Positions 1-11,488 of a stretch of DNA of 64,000 nt are shown piece after piece (within the stretch, counting starts at the first letter, position 1; each line of letters opens with the position of its first letter). The position numbers and the translations under genes are program-made. Under the pieces are notes generated by a model, which was not told the origin of the DNA, did not search any database, and was given only the letters and a program-made list of their open reading frames with translations. The stretch comes from Fragilariopsis cylindrus CCMP1102. Lineage: Eukaryota; Bacillariophyta; Bacillariophyceae; Bacillariales; Bacillariaceae. The stretch spans positions 186,001 to 250,000 of the forward strand of contig FMBT01000291.1 in NCBI GenBank assembly GCA_900095095.1. Direction: 5' to 3'.

Positions 1-2567
1 CCGCAAATGCTATCAAACGTAGTTTGGATGATCTTCCTGGTGGAAAGCGGACGAAGATTGGGTTCATCACCTTTGATAATTCGGTCCATTATTTCAATCT
101 AGCCCCAGATTTAGCGCAGCCTCAGATGTTGGTCGTTTCATCGTTGAAAGAACTTTTTGTTCCCCTCCCGGACAGTCTTCTAGTTAATTTGACTGAATCT
201 AGGACAGTCATTGATACGTTCTTAGACAGTCTACCCGAAATGTTCACTAAAAATCCAGCACCAGGACTATCCTGTTTGGGTCCTGCGCTGAAGGCTGCAT
301 TTACTGTCATGAAACAAGTCGGCGGTAAAATGGTCGTGTTTCAATCAGTTCAACCAAATCTAGGAGATGGTTCCCTCAAACCTAGGGAAAATCCATCATT
401 AATGGGAACGGGTGCTGAAGTTAAACTCTTGCGGTCTGATAGTGAATGGTACAAGGATACGGCGGTTGAATTTAGTCGACAACAAATTAGTGTAGATATG
501 TTTTTGTTCCCATATTCTTACATGGATATAGCGTCCTTGGGAGACTTGCCTAAATATTCTGCAGGATCACTTCATTCGTATGTGATGTTCAATCTTGAAA
601 AAGATGGTCCGCGTTTTGAGGAACAAGTACACAAGACGCTCACACAAAACACAGCTTTTGAGGCCGTCTTGAGAACCCGTGTAACGAAGGGGATGCGAAT
701 AACCAACTATTATGGAAACTTTTATATTAGAGGAGCAGATTTAATGGCGCTTCCTAACGTTAATTCCGATTCGGTATTCGGTTTTGATCTATCTCACGAT
801 GGAGAAAATTTAGCCAGCAACTACGTGACAGTTCAGTCTGCACTCCTGTACACAAATGGACATGGTCAGCGTCGTATTCGCGTCATGACTCAGGCATTCC
901 CAACCACTACATTGACCTCTGAATTGGTCAATTCGGTTGACGTTTTCGCCACTTGTAATCTGATAGCGAAACAAGCTATCGATGTAACATTGAAAACAAC
1001 ATTGGACAACGCTCGAATGCGAATGCAACAAATTTGTGTGGATTTAATTCGTGCTGCTAAAGGTGGTGATAGGCGAACGATTTCTGGATATGCTGTCCCA
1101 CAAGCTCCTCAGTCAAACGAAGATGAAGATGATTCTATACCCACATCTTTGGAGCTTTTCCCCTTGTATACCCTGGCTTTGATGAAGAATGTTGCATTCC
1201 GTGGAGGAACTGATGTTCATCCCGACGAGCGTAGCCAAGCATTTTTTAATATCAATCAAATGTGGCTTTGTAAATCGAAGGCCTTCATTTATCCACCACT
1301 CTTCTCCTTGCACGATATGGAACCAAGTGCTGGTCATCCTACAGAAGATAACGCAGATGACACACCGGAGGAGTCATTCGCTGGTCGGAATCGTGTCTTG
1401 CTTCCCAGTGCATTGCCCTTAACTATTGATTCGCTATCTAGTGATGGTATTTATCTTGTAGACAATGGTATCGAATTCTTCCTTTGGATAGGTAGAGAAG
1501 CTAATTCAAACTTTGTTAATTCATTGTTTGGTGTTCCTTCTCTTGAAAATGTTGAACCTGTACTGAATTTAGATAATGGAGATGAGTTCTCGACACAACT
1601 GGGAAATATTATCTCAGCCTTGAGAGACGACGACGCGGATCCATTTTCTGTCAGCTCAAAGATAACTGTTGTGAAGGAGGGCGATCAACACATGGAAGCT
1701 CGTTTCTTCTGGTTCATGGTAGAAGATAGAGCCTCGTTTCAGGGTGGAACGTTTAGTTACGAAGATTTCATGAATTTCGTCCAGAATCCAAACGCTGGAC
1801 ATGGCGGTGCTCCTCCAGGACCAGGCGGACCGATGCAAGGACGTGGTGGTCCTATGCCACCACAGCGGCAACAACAATATGGACAAGGTCCACCACCTCC
1901 AGGTGGACCACCAGCACCTATGCCACCGCAGCAACACCAACAATATGGACAAGGACCACCACCTCCAGGGCGTGGTCCTATGCCACCGCAACAACAGTAC
2001 GGAGGCCCGCCACCTCCAGGACCACCTGCACCAATGCAAGGGCGTGGTCCTATGCCACCGCAGCAGCAGCAATTCGGGGGTCCACCAGGGTAAGTAAACA
2101 TAAATGCCTCATTTGATATGATATTTTATGTTGTGTTATCCTTGCTTGTGTTGATGGGGATGTATAGTAGACAAAACAATTCGTTCATGAATTGTTTCAT
2201 CCTACCTTCTCTTTCTTTCTTTTTCAAAATAAATCACAAAAATTCTCAACTCATTCGATTTCTTGTGTTATGTCATTCTTTTTCTCGCAATCCTGAAATA
2301 ATCTATTGATACAGTGGTCCTCCTCAACCAGCTTACGGGCAAGCTCCTATGCCACCACAGCAACAACAATATGGCCAACAGCCTCCTCAACCTGCACCAC
2401 CTCAACAATATAGCCAACAGCCTGCTCCACCTCAGCAGCAACAACAATATGCTCCTCCACCAGCCCCACCGAAGCCCCGTGCACAGAATGGAAATGCACG
2501 ACGTGCACCGCCGCCGCCTCCAAGAGGAAGAGGACCACCTCCACCGCCGCCACCACCACCTCGATAA
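1..2567 (+). CDS. SEC24: Sec24 COPII cargo-adaptor subunit (5' truncated by window)
   Basis: Sec24 is the cargo-binding inner-coat subunit of COPII, acting with Sec23 at ER exit sites. The frame is open from base 3 and the window starts inside the trunk (vWA-like) domain: the first residues read ANAIKRSLDDLPGGKRTKIG, followed by a GFITFDNS-type strand. The beta-sandwich and helical parts follow, then a gelsolin-like domain near 1450-1560 (YLVDNGIEFFLWIG). I place exon 1 at 1-2089 and exon 2 at 2315-2567; the donor is GTAAGT at 2090, the acceptor ACAG at 2311-2314, and the phases match. After the gelsolin domain comes a tail of about 170 residues made of Pro/Gln/Gly repeats (QQYGQGPPPPG type), ending in a run of nine prolines and an Arg. 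Sec24 normally carries its low-complexity Pro/Gln region at the N-terminus, so a C-terminal tail is unusual. Whether the N-terminus has one too lies outside the window. Confidence 0.93.
2090..2314 (+). other. Intron of SEC24 within the Pro/Gln tail
   Basis: This 225-base AT-rich intron runs from GTAAGT to ACAG. It splits a glycine codon and joins two stretches of the same repeat type, which supports the splice. Confidence 0.85.
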
Positions 2568-2713
2568 ATTGCTTTGGAAGCGTAGAATATGCAATGCTAT
2601 GTAAAAGTGTTTGTTACTAAAGTACTAGTGCGGTATTATTCAATATTCAATTGTCTTTTATTTTAATTTTTTTAAGAATGTATCATAGCGTAAAATTATA
2701 ATTGTTGATGATC

Positions 2714-4321
2714 TCATTTGAAAACATGAGCTGTCATACCAGTAGGTTCCATACCACTATCACCATCATATTGAATATCCATTGGTCTTCCACCAAGATC
2801 GAGACTTTTCCGTCCCGCCTCAAGGATTGCCGTTCCTTGCAACGTTGTGTAGACCGTAGCGAGAGACCCGTCATCGTAATCCGACGGCTTTGTTGTTCCG
2901 GCATTAACATCGCTACATGCATCAATGAAATTTTCGAAGGATCTAACTCCATAACAACCCTGACCAGAAAACATACCATTAGTGGGAGTGTATTTCATGA
3001 AGAGCGGATTCATGGACGCGTATCCATTACTATCGGTCGACACACATGCGCCTCTATGAGCTTGATCGACGCTGATTTCACCCTTCGTACCCATAAAACT
3101 GCAGCGCAGCACAAATAAAACCAATGAAAATAATAAGACAAGTTAGTCAGTTCAGCTCAAAAAATGGATCGTCCGAGGATTTTTTAAATCCATGTGGACT
3201 CATAGGAAATACAAACACGGACGTATTTTAATCTTTTATTTTTTTACTTACAAGAATCTCTGTTGAGAATGAACATCACTCTTCGGCGCTGCCCACGAAC
3301 TAGTGTACACCGCACATCCTAATGTCTTATCATTAATATTCTCCCATTGGACGGTCAAGGTGATTGAATCTTCCGTGTCTATATCCTTACTCTTTGCCAC
3401 TCCTGTCGAGGCTGTTGCCGTTACTCGAATGGGTCGTGCAACACCAGCCAATGTCCATTCACTCCAATCGATATGATGCGAATTGAGATAGTAGGAAATA
3501 TCCGAGGATTTACCAGCCCATGCCTTAAAGGTTTCCAATTGATGTTTCGGTTGACTCATATATGCGTACATGTATTGGAAGTTCCCTAACCCACCTCGGA
3601 CTCGATCTCTTGCGTCTGCATAGAATGGATCCAATCGCTTATGAACCTCGACACCTACTAGGACACCCTTTTCAGAGGCCGCCTTGGCTAATTTTTGATG
3701 ATCATCTAAGGTTTGTACGATCGGCTTTGTTACCATGACATGCATACCCCGTTGGATACATGCCATTGCAATATCAAAATGTGTATCGTCCGGTGTAAAA
3801 ATAATAGCAATGTCTCCAGGTTGGAACGATTGACATGCAACCTCGTATGCTTTCGGATCGACTTGTTCGTCTGAAGGGAACGTATCACAGGTTAAATCCA
3901 TTTTATCGTAAACGTCGCCGATATTTGTTTGCATATGGGTTCGAATTCCTGGAAATTTCTTGCCCTATAAAAACGAAGAAAAATAAGAAGAACATGATGA
4001 TAACGCGTAAGATATTATCTCTTCATATAAAAAAGTTTATACGGTATCTTGATATTCTTTGTTCTTTAGAACAGAGTAAAAAGAAGTGGGTGTCGTGATT
4101 TCATTGATCATTCATTCGTCTACTAAGTTACTTGTACGTACATTGACTCCGCACATACCGATACGATCGACCTTGTTTCGTCGACGTAAATCAAACATAG
4201 TAAGGGCAACAACACCGGCTCCCTTGTCACTATCGGCTGCCTTTCCACCCACGTATCCAGTGGTATATTCACCAGTTCCTACCATGAGAACGTTTACCTT
4301 GCTGCTGTCGTTGGATGCCAT
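2714..4321 (-). CDS. Gfo/Idh/MocA-family NAD(P)-dependent oxidoreductase (D-galacturonate-reductase-like)
   Basis: I assemble three exons: 4142-4321, 3252-3964 and 2714-3098, with GTACGT and GTAAGT donors, CAG or TAG acceptors and matching phases, giving about 425 aa. The N-terminus ([16 protein letters not shown]) is a Rossmann nucleotide-binding loop. [13 protein letters not shown] segment is the usual lysine-proline motif of the family, and [20 protein letters not shown] plus [10 protein letters not shown] look like the substrate/catalytic region. Exon 3 opens with [18 protein letters not shown], which continues the family pattern across the splice. The pattern resembles fungal sugar-acid reductases of this family (recalled, not searched), so the substrate is inferred only. 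It converges on SEC24 with 146 bases between the stops, and diverges from the hydrolase at 4893. Confidence 0.87.
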
Positions 4322-4465
4322 TTTATTTTATTTTATTATACTTTATTTTTTCTACTGTTGTTGATATTATATTTCTTATAATACTTCACGTTCGTTTTTT
4401 GGTTCCAGGAAAAATAAGATAAATAGTTGTTTGTTTGTTTGTTTGTTTGTTTGTTTGTTTGTTTG

Positions 4466-4503
<38 letters not shown>

Positions 4504-4892
4504 GACAATGGCGAGGATTGATTGTGTCTGTCTGAGGGATTCAAAAGTACTTTTATCTAGCTAGGAATAGACTTTCTTGTTCGTTATGACGACGAGAGCA
4601 TGATGATGAGCGATGTGATGATCTGTTCGACGATGATCGATGCATGATAGTAGATTCGATCGAAGATATGATTTTTCAGTCACCAATATAAAATTGACGT
4701 CACCTACCGTACAGCGGCTGGACGGGATGGATATTTCGATATTTCTATATTTCTTCATCGCGGATTTTTTTACAGTCGCAATAATGACGATGGGAATTAG
4801 CAGACTGTGATAAGAGGCGACAAGAAAAAAAGATTAACTACAATAGATCCCTGACATCTGTGGTAGCTGATCACGTGGATGCAGTACAGGAA
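4322..4892. other. Divergent intergenic region with tetranucleotide microsatellite
   Basis: This is the shared upstream region of two divergent genes. It contains a (TTTG)n tract that turns directly into a (GATT)n tract at about 4428-4502. No gene is supported here. Confidence 0.7.
4428..4502. repeat. Compound microsatellite (TTTG)n-(ATTG)n
   Basis: About ten TTTG units are followed without a gap by about nine ATTG units. The two differ by one base, as expected if a point change spread by slippage. Confidence 0.95.
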
Positions 4893-5861
4893 ATGAGGTA
4901 TATCATAAAAGGCAACCTGGGAGCAACTGCTGCTGCTTTGTTTTGTTCTTTCCGTCCTGGCCCTGCTTCGTCGTTTAGTTTATTTGCGGCGGCAGCCGAT
5001 AACAAACAAACAATCTTTCAACCAACTGTAGTTCGCAGCAGCACATCGTGTACTACAGGTAGTCGAATGTCATCGCCATCGTCGTCATTATCATCAACAA
5101 TGGATGATCAGACTGTGAAGTCATCGCCGTCGTCGTTATCATCATCTACTCCTGCTACCACCAAAAAACTCAAGGTACTTGCCTTACACGGAAGTGGAGG
5201 AACAGCAAAGGAATTTCCGAAACGATTGGACGCATTAAACAAGGCATTAATGTCTACTAGTACGTGTAACAAAGCAGCAGTCCAATTAGAGATTACTACA
5301 GTACAAGGTCCATTCGATAAAGATGATGGTTATTCGTGGTGGACTATGCCGGAAGGTGTTCGTAGCTTTAATGCTAAAGAATATACAGGATTCGAAGAAT
5401 CTGCTACAAAGGTTTTAGATGTTTGGGAAACAGAAAAATTTGATATCGTACTAGGTCATTCACAGGGTGCTATATTAATTGCTTCGTTAATTGCATTGAA
5501 ACGAACTCCATATCATCCCCGCCAATATATTATGAACGGCTGTTCATTTCCGAATCCGTATACGCAACAGTTGGAATCATTAAGTAGTAGAACGGGTACT
5601 AGTAGTGTTGTTGCAGATATTAATAACAGTAACGATGATGATGATGACGATAACGATTCTTCTTCCCAGTCGAATGTTCTATTCGTCCTGGGTAAACAAG
5701 ATAAGATCACACCCAATTCATCGGGAGAACAGGTTCGCGATCTTTTAAAGAAAGGAGGATTTACAGTATCATCGTGTTATCATGATGGTGGACACGGTTT
5801 TCCCGAGGAAGACACGAACGATGAGGCTATGAAACAAATAGTGGACTGGATACTGCGGTAG
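4893..5861 (+). CDS. FSH1-family alpha/beta serine hydrolase
   Basis: From the first ATG (4893) the protein is about 322 aa. The hydrolase core starts with KVLALHGSGGTAKEFPKR (oxyanion-hole loop), has the nucleophile elbow GHSQG near 5455, an acidic residue in VLGKQDKITP, and the catalytic His in DGGHGFPEE. This order of Ser, Asp and His, with an early HG loop, fits the FSH1/ovarian-cancer-gene-2 hydrolases. A Ser/Thr-rich N-terminal extension of about 85 residues begins with a mildly hydrophobic stretch and contains SSFSLF, so organelle targeting is possible but unproven. A Met within the extension (MSSPSSS or MDDQTV) could be the true start. An Asp-rich insert (codons around 5635-5660) sits between the nucleophile and the acid residue. 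The substrate is unknown. Confidence 0.85.
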   Translation: MRYIIKGNLGATAAALFCSFRPGPASSFSLFAAAADNKQTIFQPTVVRSSTSCTTGSRMSSPSSSLSSTMDDQTVKSSPSSLSSSTPATTKKLKVLALHGSGGTAKEFPKRLDALNKALMSTSTCNKAAVQLEITTVQGPFDKDDGYSWWTMPEGVRSFNAKEYTGFEESATKVLDVWETEKFDIVLGHSQGAILIASLIALKRTPYHPRQYIMNGCSFPNPYTQQLESLSSRTGTSSVVADINNSNDDDDDDNDSSSQSNVLFVLGKQDKITPNSSGEQVRDLLKKGGFTVSSCYHDGGHGFPEEDTNDEAMKQIVDWILR

Positions 5862-6264
5862 CATGCAGCGATATGATATATAACTTACTGATTTCTGAAA
5901 TATGTAATACTGTACCAAAAATTTAAATGTTTGGCACTAGTTTTGCTTACTTGATTACTTTTTTTTCTGCCTGATAGATATAGAAATCTTAACTACAGTA
6001 AGCCGCAATCTTATCTATATAATAACTTCTGTTTCCGTCTACTACACGTAGTAATTACCGTACTACCAGAATAACAAAACATTGTACAGAACTATCACTA
6101 AAGATATCAGAAGAAAAAACCAAACGAAACACATAGTTTTTGAATCGAAAAAGGTACAAAATTGAATGTCACGTAGTGTCATAGTTTGCTACAGTAGTTA
6201 TTATTTGTACAAATCTTATGTAATGTGTGTCGAACAGTGGAATATAACTTTATGTATAGCATTT
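5862..6264. other. Convergent 3' intergenic region
   Basis: These 403 AT-rich bases lie between two converging stop codons. They hold no supported gene; only 3' UTR and polyadenylation signals are expected. Confidence 0.6.
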
Positions 6265-9200
6265 CTAGCATTGGTAACCAGAATAATCACACTTCGAAAT
6301 ATCGAAGTCAAGAAGATCTATTGTGTCATAAATTTCAGGACTTGTAACGATACACACCGATGGATGTCCCCAAGATCCTAGTCGTTCAACCATTGACATG
6401 AAATCATCGGCATTTGACGCGAGGATCTGATCACGCCAGCGTTGTTTATTTTCGACTGTGTCTTGCTTGAAATATCCCATGATGGATTGTTTGCCCAATT
6501 TATTCGGCTCGATCATGTTGTTTGCGTCCATGCGGCCTATAGCACCGACCACCGCGGCCTGGGCTTCAACAGGAAGTTCTCCCTCATGAACCTGATCCCA
6601 TAGCCACATCGCTCCACCATCGTATGTTTCCAATGTCTGAAAAATACTCGGGTCACGATCGCTTTGGTAAATAACAACACCAGAATCGAGATCCAAGAGC
6701 GCCCATGCTTCTTGAGCCCCTTGGTTGAATGTAAGCTCGTTAAATAAGTAGTTACCACTCAGATACTGCATTACGACCATATCAGCTCCCGGAAGGCGCT
6801 CACCGACTTCATAAAGGATACCCCCCTTAGCAACGTGGTTGACTCGAGTAGGCACAGTAAAGGCCTGGTTAGAGTTCTCCCCTGATAATTCTTCTTGTAA
6901 TCTATGCGTACCCTTAGGAACCCATGGATGCTCTACCTTCCCAAAGTCAGGAAATGGTGTCCTTTGGGTGGCGAGAGGAAGTGCGCTCTTGAAGAAACTA
7001 CTCATTGGACCCTTGATATCACTAAGTGCCTCAGCGTCTCCAGTGATAGACAGAAGCATTCCGTTTCGATGCCCTCGCTTTACTGCATCCTGCATCTTGA
7101 CCAAGCGCATACTAATATCGGTAAAATTGTCTTTGATCTGATCCAGAGCTCTTCTCATCAGCATGAGTTGCGTAACACCATACCATTGTTCTCGGACAAA
7201 CCCAGAAAGACTATATCGTGATTCGATACGGCTTGTAGTGTACTTGTGTCCGTTGGTTTGGACATCCTGATCCAAATCATTAATCATTATCTCCAAAATC
7301 TCGACAGCCTTCTCTTTGTTTCGGACATTGGAATCCCAAGCAAAATGACGGAATAGATTCATCATTGGTAGGCATGAATCTGTAGCAATACAAGATCCAC
7401 TGATAACCAATTTTGTCACGAAGTGCTTTCCATCTGGGACTAAGTAATATCCATCATCATCTGACTCGACAATTTCTTCAATGAAAGGGGTGATTGATAT
7501 ACCACCAGAATACTTATCGATCTGCTGTTGCATCTCGACATCATCGTACGCATCAGTACCCGCCTCCAAAAGCAACTGGCAGAACAATGGCAGGAGAACG
7601 ATGTCATCAAAGTCCAAATTGGAAATATCCATCGCGAAATCTATATAAGCGACGCCATTGGTAAAAGGTAGTTCATGAGAAAGTGTAGTCACCCCCGATT
7701 CAAACAAATCCTCGATCACCTGGAACGGAGGAGTCTGTAGGGTCACGTCCAAATCAGAGATTTGGAGGCGTGGGATGCTGTCCAATGCTTCATCTGAATC
7801 TCCCGCCTCTTGAATATTTTTTAAATCTGCTGTTTCTGACATGATCTGTATTCCCTCCTCCTTCGTGATGTAGTTGTCTATATCATCTAGCCATTTTTGT
7901 TCCATCTACAACAGTAGCGAGGTAACAAAAGCAACACGTACCGAGAAACGAGTTAGAGACGATATCACAGAGAAGTAATTAAAAATACAAGTACAAGTAT
8001 TACATCAGATTATCTTATAGAAAGGGCATAGCTTACCTTCTCCCATGTAAGGGCGTAACCTTTGTCAGGATGCAAGTCTAATGATGTGGTATGTTGACTA
8101 TCGAACATTTGTTCAGTAATAAGTTCCAAGATAAATTCTTGTCCATTTTCTTCAATTTCAGCTTTGAGCTCGACAAATGTATTCGATGCGTGAAGTGGCA
8201 TCAATGGATCTCGATCATAGTTCCAATGGTTTAGAATATCCTCAAAATATTTCGCACCGACAGGCATATCCGAAGAGCTCTGATCGCGAAATGCAAATTC
8301 CATTTTATGCAAAGCAGCCTGTATAGCATCTTTAGAGAAGCCATTACTGACTATTTCCTCAAGTTTTTGCATGATTTTACCATTAGCTTTCTTCACCAGT
8401 TCCTCTGAAACAACACCACTAACACCGAGCGCCCTATCATTCATAACGGGCAAAACAAAAAGAGTCAGTCTCGAGTAGCTCATTCGTATGCAATAATATG
8501 ATTAATTTCCCTTTCAAACTAAAATTGGCGAACTTACATGACCCATTGTTGGAGAGAATGTTGGAAGTGTGTAACGATATCGCTACCAAGGTCCAATTCA
8601 AAAATAACTTTAGCTATTGGTGCGGTAGTTGATCCCGCTAGCAATTCATAGATTAAATGCCAAGCAACTTCGGTACGAAGATCCATGGGTTGCTCATTAA
8701 GAACCCATGCAATTATCGATCGATAATCGACATTTTCTTGATAGTCGGGATAACTGATCGTCTTTATCTCCTTGTCGATTTCAGTTAAATCTTGCCAGCC
8801 CACTTTCGACTTTTTACGAACCGATTCATCGTGTTCATACATCTGTAATACGAGATTCATTTCGTTTAAGCACACATCAATAAAATCCTGTTGACCATAA
8901 CAGAATCCTTGTCCGTTAGATGGATGGTAATACGTATTATAGTAGTCAATCAGTTCTTGGTATGTCATGGTGACTACTTGGGCGGCGTCTCCTTTTGGAC
9001 TTTTGCTATACACGTGATCAGCAAAGAGATTGCTGTAGATTTGCTTTATCATAACCTCTTGGGGGTCCATCTGGTCGGCCTTAGCGTTTACATAAGCGTT
9101 CCTAAAATAAATAAAGATTAGACAGATAGAAGGAGGAAACGCACCTTTTGCTTAGTAACAATTGCTTAAAAAAGGAATAGAAAAGAACAGAATAGATCAA

Positions 9201-10065
9201 GATCAACAGGCACTAAAATCCTTCGGCTAGAGATAGATAACAATCAATCGATGGGAATTTGTACAAATATTCAGTGAAAGACATTGTTGTGATGATGATT
9301 TGTTGACAAAAAATCTTACCCATTGATAAGTAGGTTGACATTGTCAGGTGTCTCTAACCTCCAGCCTTCTTGACGAAAGATCCATTTGTATTCCTCGTTG
9401 ATAAAAAGTGGATTAAAAACAGCATCGATCGTTACCTTCACGTTATTACGAAAATCGGCTAAGTTACGTGATGCCATGACAAATGAGGTACGATCCCGTT
9501 CGGTCCATGAATCTGAGTAGGTTTGAAGTGATCCACGTTTCATCTGATTAAATGGATCTTTTACAGGATAATTCACTGAACCTACCAGTATCGATTTCTC
9601 TACTACGTATTGTGCACCATCGTTTGATTCGGTCGGTGTCCTAAAGTTGATACCAAATGTTGCATCATGATTAGGATCCGATGGGATCATCGTAACGATT
9701 TCCATACCCGACTTTTTATGTTTATAAACAGCCACATGTGCCTTTAAATCGTCTAATTTTTGATGGGTTACGATCTCAAAAGCGTCTGTTGGAGCGGTGG
9801 GAATTTTTGGAACTTCTAGATAATCTTGTGCTGACATACCGTTACCAGCAGAAGATCCATCCTTATCTTTATTTCCAGAAAGAGCAAATACCAGAACAGA
9901 TATCACCACAACAAGGCCCAAGGCTGCCATTGCATAACGTTGACGCATCCTTCTTCCATCAGGGGAATATCTATTCAAACTGGATAAATTAGTGATCCCA
10001 TCTGTCCCAGCTGCATCATCACCCTCGTACCGTCTCTTACTTCTTTTTGGTCGTGGAAGACCCAT
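6265..10065 (-). CDS. Membrane-anchored M16C (presequence-protease-like) protein, predicted catalytically dead
   Basis: Four exons (9320-10065, 8538-9101, 8037-8478, 6265-7905) give about 1130 aa, close to PreP/PITRM1 length. A basic N-terminus (PRPKRSKRR) precedes one membrane segment at residues 45-63 (AMAALGLVVVISVLVFALSG), predicting a type II membrane protein rather than the usual soluble matrix or plastid enzyme. The M16C N-terminal domain is clear: YPVKDPFNQMKRGSLQTYSDS, the DRTSF strand, then FRQEGWRLE. The zinc motif HxxEH is replaced by Y153-V-V-E156-K157, and the downstream Glu ligand (NEMKG in active enzymes) aligns with Asn in GNAYVNAKA. All three metal ligands therefore appear lost, while the general-base Glu remains. 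The middle and C-terminal M16 domains are full length and open, so it looks like a maintained pseudoenzyme. The intron 2 acceptor (GAG|C, preceded by a poor pyrimidine tract) is the weakest splice call. Confidence 0.88.
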
Positions 10066-10645
10066 TTTTTCTTTATTTTTTGTTCTTGTTCTTGTCGAAT
10101 TGTCGAATCAAATCGTATGTTGATTCTATTATCTATCTTTCTGCGGAATTTGATTAACAGTAGAGTATAACTTTATAGATAGCTAGAAGACGAATTCCTC
10201 TGCCTATTTTATTCTTTTTGTCGTCAGGTAGTTCTTTGTCGGGAGCGATGTCTGATCTACTCTTTGCCTACCAAACAACGATACTTCATTCTTCATAATA
10301 TTCATCACTCTGTGTATGAGACTACAGCAGTATTGCTTTAAAAATATAATGTCTGTGACCCGCCTGGGCTTAGTCAAAAAATATTTTTTAATGTTTTATG
10401 TCCGAGAGGATTTCAATTTTCGAGGTGTAGAGTGGTCTTATGTGTCCTACGTACAGTACGTATGAATAATGAATAGAGCTGCAAGTTGTCGAATGGACAC
10501 ACACACAAATTTAGATATCATAACTCTACTAACTTCATTACTTCCATCTTCCATCTGCCGATGAACAACTCGCAGTTCCAATACTATCTATCTACTGCAG
10601 AAAAGCGACAACAACAACAACAACAACAACAAGAAACCAAACGCG
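10066..10645. other. Divergent intergenic region
   Basis: This is the shared upstream region of the M16C gene (-) and the gene at 10646 (+). A (CAA)n run at about 10609-10632 sits just before the downstream ATG and is probably 5' UTR. No gene is seen. Confidence 0.6.
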
Positions 10646-11488
10646 ATGTCATTAGCGTCACCCTCAGTTCCTGCTGCCCCTGCGGCAGCTACTGCTTCTA
10701 CTTCCGATGCTTTTCCTGAGCATCACCAACAACAAGATGTTTATCGTGATTCATTGAATGGTTCATGGATATTAGATAAGAATCGTGGTGATTGGTCCAT
10801 GAGGGGTTATCTTGAAACATTGAATGTACCAGAATTAGCAATCCAAGCAAATGAAAAGGGTGAAAATGAATTAGATACGATTCATACTATAGAAATCACA
10901 AGTACAACAACTTCAGAAGGAATAAAAAAAGAATCAGGACCAATCGAAGAAGAAGATGATGATGAAGAACAACAAGAACAACAGCATAGTAATAATAAAG
11001 TTAAGATAATTAAAAGATCACGTGTCAATAATGATTTAATTGTTGAATTAATACTAGGTAAAGAAAGTATTGAATATTTAAAACCAGATGATCGTCCAAA
11101 AAAACAAATAGCAACGTCAGATGATTTAGTTGGTTGTAAAACAAATTTAAAAATTGTTTCGACATTATTAACAGTAAATGGTATGGCACACGTAACAGAT
11201 ACTAAACGTTTAATTCAAGAAGGAAACATAAATACATCAGAAGATGGACCAGAAGCGCCAATGAAACCAGAACAAGAAGAAACAAATTCAAATTCAAAAA
11301 AAAGTAGAAGTGTTTTGGTACAAGAATTAACTATAACAAATCCAGAAACGAAAAATACACATACTACTACACGGTACTTTAATCCATGTGAAACACCTAT
11401 TCCATTGGCTCCTTCGCTTGTTGAAACATCATCGACGCAACCGAATAATAATAGTAGTAATAATAACAATATCAAAATGGAAGATTGA
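10646..11488 (+). CDS. Unknown acidic protein, possibly calycin/lipocalin-like
   Basis: This intact 280-aa frame has no family I can name with confidence. An Ala/Pro-rich start is followed by LNGSWILDKNRGDWSMRGYL, a pattern like the first strand of fatty-acid-binding or other calycin proteins (G-x-W near the start, then a single compact beta domain). Later strands could be DLIVELILGKESIEYL, VGCKTNLKIVSTLLTVNG and VLVQELTITNPE, ending with RYFNPCE. Two charged low-complexity inserts (EEDDDEEQQEQQ and EQEETNSNSKKS) interrupt the fold. There is no signal peptide or membrane segment. The calycin idea is inference from pattern only. The start is the first ATG after the (CAA)n tract. Confidence 0.7.
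   Translation: MSLASPSVPAAPAAATASTSDAFPEHHQQQDVYRDSLNGSWILDKNRGDWSMRGYLETLNVPELAIQANEKGENELDTIHTIEITSTTTSEGIKKESGPIEEEDDDEEQQEQQHSNNKVKIIKRSRVNNDLIVELILGKESIEYLKPDDRPKKQIATSDDLVGCKTNLKIVSTLLTVNGMAHVTDTKRLIQEGNINTSEDGPEAPMKPEQEETNSNSKKSRSVLVQELTITNPETKNTHTTTRYFNPCETPIPLAPSLVETSSTQPNNNSSNNNNIKMED

Noticed and set aside
1656-2101. Antisense open frames opposite the Sec24 tail (Trp/Arg- or Gly/Cys-rich)
   Set aside because: They mirror the Pro/Gln codon repeats on the other strand and have no independent protein features.
3936-3955. GGTTCGAATTCC-like tRNA B box
   Set aside because: It lies inside the oxidoreductase exon and there is no cloverleaf around it.
10486-10719. Frame overlapping the start of the unknown gene at 10646
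   Set aside because: It is in another phase, runs through the (CAA)n tract and ends in Cys/Pro low complexity.
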